In this document: positions 1 to 6,500 of the stretch, one piece after another
Position numbering within the stretch: the stretch's first letter is position 1
Layout: every line of letters begins with the position of its first letter
Position numbers and translations under genes: made by a program
Origin: a virus
DNA length: 25,282 bases
Reading direction: 5' to 3' (one strand)
IMG/VR virus record: IMGVR_UViG_3300019889_000036
Span: 1-25,282 of that record
Notes under the pieces: generated by a model
Told to the model about the DNA's origin: nothing
Databases searched by the model: none
Seen by the model: only the letters and a program-made list of their open reading frames with translations

Positions 1-113
1 AATACGGGGTCTGTGGCGGAGTGCCGCATACCCGGGACTGCCCGTCCTACGTCGATCAGAGCGCCAGCACGCCGGGTCTGGGCATCCACCCGCGTGACCC
101 GGGGAGCCGATGA
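1..113 (+). CDS. C-terminal fragment of an upstream gene with a Cys/His motif (partial)
   Basis: The third forward frame is open from the window edge to a TGA at 111-113. The visible tail reads YGVCGGVPHTRDCPSYVDQS and continues to the stop. The C-x6-H-x3-C spacing resembles the small zinc-binding proteins that follow further right. The stop overlaps the next start in an ATGA arrangement, which supports this frame over the other two. The protein cannot be identified from 36 residues, and its start lies outside the window. Confidence 0.5.
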   Translation, partial: YGVCGGVPHTRDCPSYVDQSASTPGLGIHPRDPGSR

Positions 114-265
114 TGCGCCGCCGGGCGCTCACCCCGGCCGAGGTCGGCATGGTGCTGGCCGTGGTGCTGATCGTGGTGGCCTGCTGCTGCGGGCTGGGCA
201 TCGTCTCCACGTTCCACCAGCCAAAGCCGGTGCCGGTCTACCCGGTGCCGACCGGCACGTACTGA
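110..265 (+). CDS. Small single-pass membrane protein, 51 aa
   Basis: An ATG at 110, preceded by a GGGGAG ribosome site at 101-106 and overlapping the upstream stop (ATGA), opens a 51-residue protein. A short basic N-terminus (MMRRR) precedes a hydrophobic run of about 20 residues (roughly 14-33, with three consecutive cysteines), then a Pro/Val-rich tail ending in GTY. The layout predicts one membrane helix with a cytoplasmic N-terminus. A holin or superinfection-exclusion role is possible but nothing in the sequence demonstrates it. A hairpin terminator follows almost immediately, so this is the last gene of its transcript. Confidence 0.6.
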   Translation: MMRRRALTPAEVGMVLAVVLIVVACCCGLGIVSTFHQPKPVPVYPVPTGTY

Positions 266-269
266 GATT

Positions 270-310
270 GAGGGCCCGTCGCTCCCCGGAGAGGCGGGCC
301 TCTTCCGTTT
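270..310 (+). terminator. Intrinsic terminator after the 51-aa membrane protein gene
   Basis: GAGGGCCCG at 270-278 pairs with CGGGCCTC at 295-302 (one bulged G), followed by a T-rich stretch TTCCGTTT at 303-310. It starts five bases after the preceding stop and ends where the next promoter begins, which is what an operon boundary should look like. Confidence 0.6.
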
Positions 311-338
311 GACACTTCACAGGCGCGACTGATAGGTT
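309..338 (+). promoter_or_regulatory. Forward promoter with TTGACACTT-type -35, feeding the genes at 368-1885
   Basis: A perfect -35 TTGACA at 309-314 is followed after 18 bp by TAGGTT at 333-338 (or after 17 bp by ATAGGT). The -35 has the same extension (TTGACACTTCACAG) as the reverse promoter near 15009, so it belongs to the dispersed dyad family, although its second half-site (GGCG instead of GTCA) is degenerate. It lies between a terminator and a six-gene coupled operon. Confidence 0.65.
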
Positions 339-367
339 TGAGGTCCGACGAGTAGAAGGGCACGACG

Positions 368-601
368 ATGACGGCCAACCTGGAGACCATGCGAGTGGTC
401 CGGACCTACGCGATAGATCTGGCCATCGGCGACACGGTGGTGGACAGCGACTATGAGCACGTGGGCACCGTAGACAGCGTGCCGACGATCGAAAACGGCA
501 TGGTGATCTTCAATTTTTACGACGGTGAGCAGACGACCCTTGGCAAGAGCTGGCCGGGCACCAAGGTCGTCCGCATCAAGATCGCTCGGCGTACGTCATG
601 A
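368..601 (+). CDS. Small conserved-type protein, 77 aa, possible beta-barrel
   Basis: First gene of a coupled six-gene operon, about 30 bases downstream of a good promoter and preceded by a GAAGGG ribosome site. The protein has the pattern DLAIGDTVVDS...VGTVDSV..., then I-x-F and a charged tail ending in KVVRIKIARRTS. Alternating hydrophobic residues suggest a small all-beta (SH3- or KOW-like) fold, but this is inference. It shares the L-x-IGDTV ... I-x-F layout with the 52-residue reverse-strand protein at 15062-15220. No function is recognised. Its stop overlaps the next start by four bases. Confidence 0.7.
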   Translation: MTANLETMRVVRTYAIDLAIGDTVVDSDYEHVGTVDSVPTIENGMVIFNFYDGEQTTLGKSWPGTKVVRIKIARRTS

Positions 602-825
602 GCGCCGGGTACCTCGGTAAGTGCGGGACCAAGAAGCGGCACGTGACCCAGCAGGAGGCCGAGGGACAGCGCTGGGCGCTGATCGCCAAGGGCAAGTGGC
701 GGCCCGGGACCTCGAACACCTACCACTGCACAGCGTGCGGGCACTACCACGCCGGTCGGATGGGCGCGGCGAACCGGGGCAAGAGCCGAAAGATCAAGAC
801 GAGAGAGGTGTTCCACACCCAATGA
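598..825 (+). CDS. Small zinc-ribbon-like protein, 75 aa
   Basis: The ATG at 598 overlaps the preceding stop (ATGA). The sequence has one cysteine near the start (GKCGTKKR), an HCTACGHYH segment at about residues 43-51, and a strongly basic second half (RGKSRKIKTR). This matches a common phage mini-protein layout of a split zinc ribbon plus basic tail that probably binds nucleic acid. The role is unknown. It sits directly upstream of the HNH nuclease gene and is translationally coupled to it. Confidence 0.7.
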   Translation: MSAGYLGKCGTKKRHVTQQEAEGQRWALIAKGKWRPGTSNTYHCTACGHYHAGRMGAANRGKSRKIKTREVFHTQ

Positions 826-1316
826 CCGCATACCGGAACGGACTGATCACCAGCACAACGCCGGAGTCGGCGGTCAACGGCTGGGGTGTAAGGACCGGTA
901 CCCCTGACAGGTCGGAAACCGGTCCTTACGGGGGGACTGACGACACGTCCCCTGAGCAGGGGAAAGCCAAGCGGGGTACGACCAACCGCAACGAGCGGGG
1001 CTCGGTCACCGACCGGCTCAGGCGCCGGGAGTGGCTGGTCTCGACGTATCGGGCGGACCAGGACGTGTTCGTGATCGAGCTGTTCCACGGGCCGTTGACC
1101 GTGGCTGTGCTGCGGGGCGCCGGTGAGGCCGCCTGCCGGTGCTACCGGTGCGGCCAGCTGCTGACCGTGGACACCGTGACGGTGGACCGGATCAAGCCGG
1201 GCTGTCTCGGTGGCACCTATAAGAGGGAGAACATCCGGCCGAGCTGCCAGCCGTGCGCCTCGATCACCGGCGCGATGATCGGTGTCGAGCGTAAGAGGGG
1301 AGGCGGGAAGCGATGA
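822..1316 (+). CDS. HNH endonuclease, 164 aa
   Basis: The start at 822 is chosen because it overlaps the previous stop (ATGA); the same frame is open further upstream, but that part is antisense-like. The first 60 residues are low-complexity and polar. The HNH core is at about residues 105-146: a C-x2-C pair (C107, C110), VDRIKPGCLGG with the first catalytic-type position carrying Asp in VDRI, then NIRPSCQPC with N137 and C142/C145. The two CxxC knuckles are typical of zinc-stabilised HNH domains of actinophages. Such nucleases often act with terminase in DNA packaging or as homing enzymes. No terminase gene is adjacent here, so its job is open. Confidence 0.8.
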   Translation: MTAYRNGLITSTTPESAVNGWGVRTGTPDRSETGPYGGTDDTSPEQGKAKRGTTNRNERGSVTDRLRRREWLVSTYRADQDVFVIELFHGPLTVAVLRGAGEAACRCYRCGQLLTVDTVTVDRIKPGCLGGTYKRENIRPSCQPCASITGAMIGVERKRGGGKR

Positions 1317-1501
1317 GGAAGAGCTGGAAGAGCCCTCGCGCCCAGGTGGTGGACGGCCGGTCCTTCGGCCAGCTGCCGGACAAGCTGGCCAAGCCGTGCT
1401 CCAAGTGCGGGGCCAGGCCCGGATGGCGCTGCACGCGCAAGGTCGGTGAGCAGTACAAGGCGCTCAAGCACAACCACCGGGAGAGGGGTCACGATGGATG
1501 A
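1313..1501 (+). CDS. Small zinc-finger-like protein, 62 aa
   Basis: The ATG overlaps the HNH gene stop (ATGA), with a GGGGAGGCGGG ribosome site upstream. After a basic N-terminus, residues 29-60 read PCSKCGARPGWRC ... HNHRERGH: a C-x2-C-x6-C cluster followed by histidines, a layout seen in many short actinobacterial and phage proteins thought to bind one zinc. It is probably a nucleic-acid or protein-contact module. The specific function is unknown. Confidence 0.7.
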   Translation: MRKSWKSPRAQVVDGRSFGQLPDKLAKPCSKCGARPGWRCTRKVGEQYKALKHNHRERGHDG

Positions 1502-1679
1502 GCTGATCACGGATCACGTGTTCCGGCCCGCCCAGAACGCAGGTGCGCCGACCGAGAATGCGGGGATGAGAGGCACCGGCCGGGTACCCCGGGGCACCTG
1601 TGTCTGGCTCGGTACGTGCGCGAAGCTCCCGGCCGAGCACGTCAGCCCGGCGGAGTTCCAGGCCGGTAGAAGGCGATGA
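1494..1679 (+). CDS. Small Cys/His protein, 61 aa
   Basis: The start ATG at 1494 is preferred over an upstream in-frame alternative because a GAGAGGGG ribosome site lies just before it and because it overlaps the preceding gene by only eight bases. The C-terminal half contains GTCVWLGTCAKLPAEH, a C-x5-C-x6-H pattern that resembles short zinc-binding phage proteins. No function is recognised. It is the fifth gene of the coupled operon and its stop overlaps the next start (ATGA). Confidence 0.65.
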   Translation: MDELITDHVFRPAQNAGAPTENAGMRGTGRVPRGTCVWLGTCAKLPAEHVSPAEFQAGRRR

Positions 1680-1885
1680 GCCGGTATCAGGTGTCGATCT
1701 GGGGCTGTGCGGGCAGTGTGACCGGGCACGGGCGCACTGATGTCTACGGGCGCTGCCCGTGGTGCTCGAGGCAGGTCGATGCGCCTACGCCCCGGCCGAA
1801 CCTGTCTGGGTGGCGTAGCGAGGATGACGTGGAGTACCGGCGCTTCTATGACCCGGACTTCGGCCTGGACCCGAAGGATTACTGA
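1676..1885 (+). CDS. Small Cys-rich protein, 69 aa
   Basis: Last gene of the coupled set. It opens with SRYQVSIWGCAGSVTGHGR and contains CPWC at about residues 27-30, giving a C...H...C-x2-C arrangement, then a polar, acidic tail (FYDPDFGLDPKDY). Probably a single small zinc-stabilised domain; function unknown. A 289-base non-coding region follows. Confidence 0.65.
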   Translation: MSRYQVSIWGCAGSVTGHGRTDVYGRCPWCSRQVDAPTPRPNLSGWRSEDDVEYRRFYDPDFGLDPKDY

Positions 1886-1990
1886 GCCTGCTCTGACCTC
1901 TGTGCCCTCCTAGCCTCCACCCGACCTCGCTGAGATCGACAGGCAGCCTGGCGAACCGCATGGTTCACGAACGAAACCCAGCCTCTTGGA

Positions 1991-2011
1991 AAACGGACGG
2001 TGGGTCCGTTT
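1991..2011 (+). terminator. Perfect 8-bp hairpin in the 1886-2174 non-coding block
   Basis: AAACGGAC (1991-1998) and GTCCGTTT (2004-2011) form a perfect stem with a 5-base loop and end in TTT, so it can act as a terminator for the 368-1885 operon. It lies about 105 bases after that operon and just before further palindromes (a 10-bp perfect palindrome ATCCTAGGAT at 2021-2030 and the long inverted repeat), so it may instead be part of a larger structured locus. Confidence 0.5.
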
Positions 2012-2028
2012 ACCGAAATCATCCTAGG

Positions 2029-2176
2029 ATGGGGGGAGCTTACCCCCCTAGCGCACTCTTACAGCCTACACATGTATGGAGAAAACTTTCTTTATAGGCC
2101 GCGCGACGGGGCGCGCGTGATACGCGCGGGGGTCGCTGGGCTGTAAGAGTGCGCTAGGGGGGTAAGCTCCCCCCAT
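2029..2176. repeat. Perfect 38-bp inverted repeat with 72-bp spacer
   Basis: The left arm (2029-2066, from ATGGGGGGAGCTTACC to CTTACAGCC) is the exact reverse complement of the right arm (2139-2176). The spacer contains an A/T-rich piece (AGAAAACTTTCT, itself a hairpin) and a GC hairpin CGCGCG-TGATA-CGCGCG (2112-2128). The right arm ends inside the ATG of the next gene (2175), which has no ribosome site. The arrangement fits a cruciform or replication-origin element, a long RNA hairpin controlling the next gene, or the end of a mobile element. The rest of 1886-2174 has no convincing gene. Confidence 0.85.
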
Positions 2177-2735
2177 GGCTACCCCTATCCTCATCCCCGA
2201 TGCTGATATGCGGGCCTCTCTGGCAGCCTTTCAACCGGGACGAGTAGTGCCATTTACGGATCTATACGCCCAATACGAGAGGGTGATGCGAGGGGTTGGG
2301 CAGGCACCGGCCAGCCGCCAGGCTCTAGGTAGGGCACTCACCCGAGTCGGCTGTGAGCGAAAGAAGGTTCGCAAGAGCAGGGGAGGGCGAGGCAACCAGC
2401 GGGTTCACGACACCTACTGCTGGATCATTCCCGGTGCGCCAACCATCCCTGAGGAAGACGTTCGGATGACGACCGCTCTGCGGTTCCTGCTGGACGGCCG
2501 GGAGCAGGCCGACATCCACGACAATCTGATCTTGGAGGGATACCGGACGATGGGCCGTAGACATGGCTGGCGCTGGCTGATGGGTCCCGCTCAGGTCACA
2601 GAGTGGTTGAACCTCAAGGGGTTTGCCAAGGTGACTGAGGGGGGCCAGAGAGGGCCCAACGGTTGGCGCGGCACGCCGAGCCGCTACGTGCACGTATCTA
2701 TGCTCGATTGGATCTATCCCGAACCAAAGTCATGA
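2175..2735 (+). CDS. Putative winged-helix DNA-binding protein, 186 aa
   Basis: The ATG at 2175 lies at the end of the right arm of the long inverted repeat and is preceded only by C residues. A later in-frame ATG at 2208 is the alternative. The N-terminal half contains FTDLYAQYERVMRG, then SRQALGRALTRVGCERKKV, then a basic glycine-rich wing and a TYCWI strand, which resembles the winged-helix domain found at the C-terminus of D5/P4-type phage primases but here stands alone. The second half (about 95-186) looks like another small helical/winged module. The gene appears lower in GC than its neighbours, suggesting a separate origin. Origin binding or autoregulation at the inverted repeat is a plausible inference. 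Confidence 0.6.
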   Translation: MATPILIPDADMRASLAAFQPGRVVPFTDLYAQYERVMRGVGQAPASRQALGRALTRVGCERKKVRKSRGGRGNQRVHDTYCWIIPGAPTIPEEDVRMTTALRFLLDGREQADIHDNLILEGYRTMGRRHGWRWLMGPAQVTEWLNLKGFAKVTEGGQRGPNGWRGTPSRYVHVSMLDWIYPEPKS

Positions 2736-2749
2736 CACGTGAGCGTCAA
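2732..2749. promoter_or_regulatory. Dispersed dyad (operator-like) site, intergenic
   Basis: ATGAC-ACGTGAGC-GTCAA overlaps the stop of the preceding gene (TGA at 2733-2735). It is an exact TGAC-N8-GTCA match to the family seen in the TTGACACTT promoters, but I see no -10 box on either strand, so it would be a non-promoter (stoperator-like) copy. Confidence 0.45.
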
Positions 2750-2796
2750 GGATTCCTCCCCGGTGGGCGCTGGAGCCGAGATGCCCTCTTGTCCCG

Positions 2797-2808
2797 TAGC
2801 ATGAGGCC
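2797..2808 (+). promoter_or_regulatory. -10 box of a probable leaderless promoter for the gene at 2809
   Basis: TAGCAT at 2797-2802 lies six bases before the ATG at 2809, the spacing expected if transcription starts at the start codon. There is no ribosome site. No clear -35 is visible. The same arrangement recurs at 18283, 18836, 21030 and reverse 20977. Confidence 0.4.
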
Positions 2809-3114
2809 ATGACCGACCCGGTGCTCCTCGTCATCTACGCGCTGGCCGTGGCGCGGCTGACCGGCCTGGTGGTCAGCGACTCGATCACCGAGGGCGCACG
2901 GGACACCCTGATCGGCTGGCTCGACGACCGGCCGCGCACGCTCGGCTCATTCGTCACCGGCGTGATCGAGTGCCCGTGGTGCGCCGGGATGTGGATCAGC
3001 CTGGCCGCCAGCCCCCTGGTCTGGTTCTGGGGCGGTACACCCGTCATGCTCATCGTGGCCATAGCGCTGGCGTTCAGCCAGGTCGTCGGCATGATCTCGA
3101 ACCTGGGGAGGTAG
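2809..3114 (+). CDS. DUF1360-type membrane protein, 101 aa
   Basis: A short protein with two or three hydrophobic segments (about residues 1-20, 57-75 and 80-95) around the motif IECPWCAGMWISLAASPLVW. The CPWC-x-G-[FM]-W signature in a small membrane protein is the hallmark of the DUF1360 family, known in Bacillus (a spore protein) and in many actinophages, where its function is unknown. The N-terminal half carries a conserved-looking TEGARDTLIGWLDDR loop. It lacks a ribosome site and has a -10-like box six bases upstream, so it is probably translated from a leaderless message. The portal gene follows three bases after its stop. Confidence 0.75.
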   Translation: MTDPVLLVIYALAVARLTGLVVSDSITEGARDTLIGWLDDRPRTLGSFVTGVIECPWCAGMWISLAASPLVWFWGGTPVMLIVAIALAFSQVVGMISNLGR

Positions 3115-3117
3115 CCC

Positions 3118-5064
3118 GTGGCCCTGAAGCGACCCAAGCTGTCCGACGAGACGCACCCACTCAAGCGCATCCCCGCCAGCCTCTCCGCCGCGACCGCCAT
3201 CGTGGATCTCGCCGGAGGCAGCTCCTGGCGGACCTGGAAGTTCGGGAACAAGGACTGGCAGGCCGAGGGGTGGCGGCTTTACGACATCATCGGTGAGCTG
3301 CACAAGCTGAGCGGCCGGGTCGGTGACAGCGTGTCCCAGGCGCGGCTCTACGTGACCGAGGTGGACGACACCGGCGAGGAGACCGGCGAGGTCGAGGACG
3401 AAACGATTCAGCGCCTGGCCGCCATCCCGCTCGGCACCGGCTCCCAGCGCGACGACAACCTCCGCCTGAGCGGCATCGACCTCGCGGTGGGTGGCGAGTG
3501 CTGGATTGTGGGCGAGGGCGCCGCCACCTCCCCGGAGAACGCCGAGGGCTCCTGGTTCGTGGTGACCGGATCCGCGCTGTCCCGGGTGGGCGACGACGTG
3601 ACCGTCAAGCGGCCCCAGCAGCGCGGCGGCTCCAAGCTCGTGCTCAAGGACGGTACGGACATCCTGATCCGCTGCTGGCGCCCGCACCCGAACGACACGG
3701 ACCAGCCTGACTCGTTCACCCGCTCGGCGATCGTGCCGCTGCGCGAGATCGAGCTGCTGACCAAGCGCGAGTTCTCCGAGCTGGACTCCCGGCTGACCGG
3801 TGCGGGCATCATGTTCCTGCCCGAGGGCATCGACTTTCCTCGCGACGAGGAGGACCCCGAGGGCCTGGCCGGGTTCATGGCCTACATCCAGCGCGCCGCC
3901 GCCGCGAGCATGCGGGACCAGAGCAACGCCAGCGCCATGGTGCCGATCATGGCCACCCTGCCGGACGCGATGTTCGAGCACCTGGACAAGATCAAGCCCA
4001 TTAATTTCTGGTCCGAACTCTCGGCCGAGATCACGCCGATGAAGGACAAGGCCATCAGCCGGGTGGCGAGCATGGCCGAGATCCCGGCCGAGGTGCTGAC
4101 CGGCATCGGCGACGCTAACCACTGGACCGCCTGGCTGATCAGCGAGGAGGGCATCCGCTGGATCAAGGGCTACCTGGGCCTGATCGCGGACGCGCTCACC
4201 CGGGGCTTCCTGCGGCCCGCGCTGGCCTCGATGGGCAACCCGACCCCCGAGCGCTACGCGTTCGCGTTCGACACGTCCACCCTGGCCGCCAAGCCGAATC
4301 GGCTGGAGGACGCGCTCACCCTGCATGACCGGTTCCTGCTCAGCGACGAGGAGGCCGTCAAGGCGGGCGCGTTCGACCCGGAGCAGATGCCCTCGATCCC
4401 GGAGCGCGTAGTCCAGATCTTGCTCAAGGTCGTTCAGACCCAGCCGGGCCTACTGCTCGACCCGGCCATTCAGGCGGCGCTCGGGCTGCCTCAGATCACC
4501 GTGGACGGCGCGGCACCTGCCGCCCTGCCCTCGGGGGCTGATGAGCCGGACGAGGACGACACGGGCGACCAGGGGCCGCCCAATGACGGCAATCCGCAGG
4601 AGCCCGCCGACGACGGGACCGCCTCCGCGCGCGCCATCACGGCCGGGCTCGACCGGCGGATCAACGCGCTCGGACTGTCCGGGGGGACCCTGCTCGCTCC
4701 CCCCAGCCCGGAGGCGGTGTTCAACGCCAGCTCCAAGCTGATGGTCTACCGCGCGCTGGAGCTGGCCGGTGGCCGCCTGAGCACGCCAGCCGAACGGCGG
4801 GGCCGCTGGGCCGAGGTACCGCGCCATGAGCTGCACGCCCGGGTCGGCCCGATCACTCCGGACAAGGCTGAGAAGGTGCTGGCCGGTGCGTTCAACCACT
4901 GTGGCGCGGTGGCCGCCGATCTCGGCGTGGACGCGGACGACCTCGAGCGGCTGCTCCGGGGCTACGTGACCGAGCTGCTGACCCGGGGCATGGCGCACCA
5001 TGACGACCTGTTGTACGCCGCGCTGAACATCGCCAACCGTGGCGCTGGCCTGGTGGCGGCATGA
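3118..5064 (+). CDS. Portal protein, 648 aa
   Basis: Dodecameric portal protein: the ring at one capsid vertex through which DNA is packaged and ejected. The GTG start follows a GGGGAGG ribosome site. The protein has actinophage portal features: an N-terminal alpha/beta region with DLAVGGECWIVGEG near residue 125, a central helical region with VLTGIGDANHWTAWLISE at about 326-343, and a LTRGFLRPAL helix soon after. Residues 471-505 form an acidic, Pro-rich linker (DEPDEDDTGDQGPPNDG), and the last 140 residues form a separate helical domain. The position just before the MuF, protease and capsid genes is typical, but no terminase gene precedes it in this window. The stop overlaps a dyad site and another gene begins 33 bases later. 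Confidence 0.9.
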   Translation: MALKRPKLSDETHPLKRIPASLSAATAIVDLAGGSSWRTWKFGNKDWQAEGWRLYDIIGELHKLSGRVGDSVSQARLYVTEVDDTGEETGEVEDETIQRLAAIPLGTGSQRDDNLRLSGIDLAVGGECWIVGEGAATSPENAEGSWFVVTGSALSRVGDDVTVKRPQQRGGSKLVLKDGTDILIRCWRPHPNDTDQPDSFTRSAIVPLREIELLTKREFSELDSRLTGAGIMFLPEGIDFPRDEEDPEGLAGFMAYIQRAAAASMRDQSNASAMVPIMATLPDAMFEHLDKIKPINFWSELSAEITPMKDKAISRVASMAEIPAEVLTGIGDANHWTAWLISEEGIRWIKGYLGLIADALTRGFLRPALASMGNPTPERYAFAFDTSTLAAKPNRLEDALTLHDRFLLSDEEAVKAGAFDPEQMPSIPERVVQILLKVVQTQPGLLLDPAIQAALGLPQITVDGAAPAALPSGADEPDEDDTGDQGPPNDGNPQEPADDGTASARAITAGLDRRINALGLSGGTLLAPPSPEAVFNASSKLMVYRALELAGGRLSTPAERRGRWAEVPRHELHARVGPITPDKAEKVLAGAFNHCGAVAADLGVDADDLERLLRGYVTELLTRGMAHHDDLLYAALNIANRGAGLVAA

Positions 5065-5078
5065 CAGGTAAGTGTCAA
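5061..5078. promoter_or_regulatory. Dispersed dyad (operator-like) site before the neprosin-like gene
   Basis: ATGAC-AGGTAAGT-GTCAA overlaps the portal stop and sits 18 bases before the next gene's start. The TAAGTGTCAA half is identical to the promoter-linked copies at 15239 and 16210. Reading leftward it gives a perfect TTGACA, but the sequence 17 bases beyond is GC-only, so no promoter is apparent in that direction; none is obvious in the forward direction either. Confidence 0.5.
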
Positions 5079-5096
5079 CGAACAAAGGGAGATCAG

Positions 5097-6377
5097 ATGC
5101 ACCTGACCAAGAGACGGATCGTCGCGCTGTTCGCGACGGCCGCCATGACCCTCGGGCTCTGTGCGGCCGGGGCCGGTCCCGCCCAGGCCGACCCGGCGCC
5201 CAAGCCCGTCCAGACCTCCGTTACTCCACCGACCCCGCAGCTCGACAGGGCCAACAAGCCCGCCGGGGTCAAGGCGCCCAAGGGCCTGCCCGGCATGCCC
5301 TCGGTGGACAGCCTCACCCCGTGCGCCGGTGGCGTCTGTTACAAGTACGCGACCGGCCGCCAGATCTTCAGCGCCGGTCAGGAGCCGGACGGTATCAGCA
5401 TCCGGGGCACCATCGCCAAGCCCTACCTGGCGACCGTCCAGGGTGACTACCACACGCTGATCGAGCTGTCGATCCAGAACGTGGATCCGGTCAGCGGCCT
5501 GCGCAACGTGGTCGAGATCGGCTCCAGCGTCGATCCGACCGTGAACGGTGGCAGCAACGACCCGCACCTGTTCGTGTTCTCCTGGGTCGAGAACGCGCCG
5601 GGCAGCTACAACGGCGGTAACGGCTGGGCCGACGCGCTCGGCTGCGATCCGTGTGCCGGAGATTCGCTGGCCGGTGACATCGGCACGGCCAAGGCTTTCA
5701 CCTGGCAGCACATCGGGACCGACTGGTGGGCCAGCGTCAACGGCACCTATGTGGGCGCCTTCCCAGACGCGACCTGGGGTGGCGACTTCACCGACGCGCA
5801 GACCGTCCAGGTCTTCGCTGAGGGAGCGGTGGCCAACCAGGAGAGCTGCACGGACACCGGCACCGGCGGTCACGCGGGCACGGCGTCGAGCACCAACCTG
5901 GACCAGTACACGCTGAGCGGCACGGTGGCCACCCCGGTCCTATCCCAGGGCACGACCACCGACCCCAGCATCTGGGCGTTCACCCAACCCTCCAGCACCT
6001 GGATCCGGGTGGGTGGCGAGGGCTATAACTCGGTCGGTGAGGCGCTCGGTGTCAAGGGCTCCTGTGCTCCGGCGGCTGAGGGCACCCCGGCCGCCAGCTC
6101 GCTCCAGGTCTGGAAGGAGCAGTGCCCGGACGGCGCGGCGGTCACCGGCTGTAATTCGGCGTGGTCTCAGCCGTGGTCCGGCCAGACGATCAACCAGTGC
6201 CACGCGCTGAGTGCGCCGGACGACAAGTGGCGCCGGGTCTGGGGCAACTACCTGTCGTCGGGCAAGTCGATCTACGTGTACGCCGGTAGCACCTGTGGTG
6301 CGACCCGTCAGCTCGTGACCAACGCGAGCAAGCTCGTGACCCCGTGGGACATCCACGCCTGGGCGCGCGCCGCGTAA
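5097..6377 (+). CDS. Secreted neprosin-family (glutamic) peptidase-like protein, 426 aa
   Basis: The start at 5097 has an AAAGGGAG ribosome site and opens a classic Sec signal peptide: MHLTKRR, a hydrophobic core, then GPAQA with cleavage likely after residue 31. An upstream in-frame ATG at 5061 would spoil this. After a Pro-rich propeptide-like stretch, residues 100-250 match the neprosin (DUF239) fold: KPYLATVQGDYHTLIELS, VVEIGSSVD...NDPHLFVFSWV, GTDWWASVNGTYVGAFP and QVFAEGAV. Glutamates E140 and E242 are candidates for the catalytic pair of this glutamic peptidase family. Residues 270-426 form a second Cys-containing domain (C323, C343, C352, C368, C400) that I do not recognise. A secreted enzyme between portal and MuF genes is cargo rather than a normal virion gene. 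It is flanked by a dyad site and a terminator. Confidence 0.7.
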   Translation: MHLTKRRIVALFATAAMTLGLCAAGAGPAQADPAPKPVQTSVTPPTPQLDRANKPAGVKAPKGLPGMPSVDSLTPCAGGVCYKYATGRQIFSAGQEPDGISIRGTIAKPYLATVQGDYHTLIELSIQNVDPVSGLRNVVEIGSSVDPTVNGGSNDPHLFVFSWVENAPGSYNGGNGWADALGCDPCAGDSLAGDIGTAKAFTWQHIGTDWWASVNGTYVGAFPDATWGGDFTDAQTVQVFAEGAVANQESCTDTGTGGHAGTASSTNLDQYTLSGTVATPVLSQGTTTDPSIWAFTQPSSTWIRVGGEGYNSVGEALGVKGSCAPAAEGTPAASSLQVWKEQCPDGAAVTGCNSAWSQPWSGQTINQCHALSAPDDKWRRVWGNYLSSGKSIYVYAGSTCGATRQLVTNASKLVTPWDIHAWARAA

Positions 6378-6390
6378 CAAACCACCAGGT

Positions 6391-6417
6391 CGGGGGACCT
6401 TTAGCCGAGGTCCCCCC
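6391..6417 (+). terminator. Hairpin after the neprosin-like gene
   Basis: GGGGGACCT (6392-6400) pairs with AGGTCCCCC (6408-6416) across a 7-base loop (TTAGCCG). No T-tract follows, as is common in high-GC phages. The core resembles the hairpin at 10453-10483 (GGGGACCT ... CGAGGTCCCC), suggesting a shared terminator cassette associated with inserted genes. Confidence 0.55.
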
Positions 6418-6440
6418 GGCCGTGGTGCGAGGAGGCACCG

Positions 6441-6500
6441 ATGATCTACCACGAGCCGGATCCGCCGACCTGGCCCAAGCCGAGCCCGGGGCTGGCATGA
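6441..6500 (+). CDS. 19-aa leader peptide coupled to the MuF-like gene
   Basis: A strong GAGGAGG ribosome site (about 6429-6435) precedes an ATG at 6441 that opens the peptide MIYHEPDPPTWPKPSPGLA. Its stop overlaps the start of the next gene (ATGA at 6497-6500). The following gene has only a weak ribosome site of its own, so ribosomes loaded here probably deliver translation to it by termination-reinitiation. The peptide itself is Pro-rich and has no recognised function. Confidence 0.5.
   Translation: MIYHEPDPPTWPKPSPGLA

Noticed and set aside
2947-4326. Long open reverse frame opposite the portal gene
   Set aside because: Same antisense composition bias, no start signals, and the forward portal gene is unambiguous.
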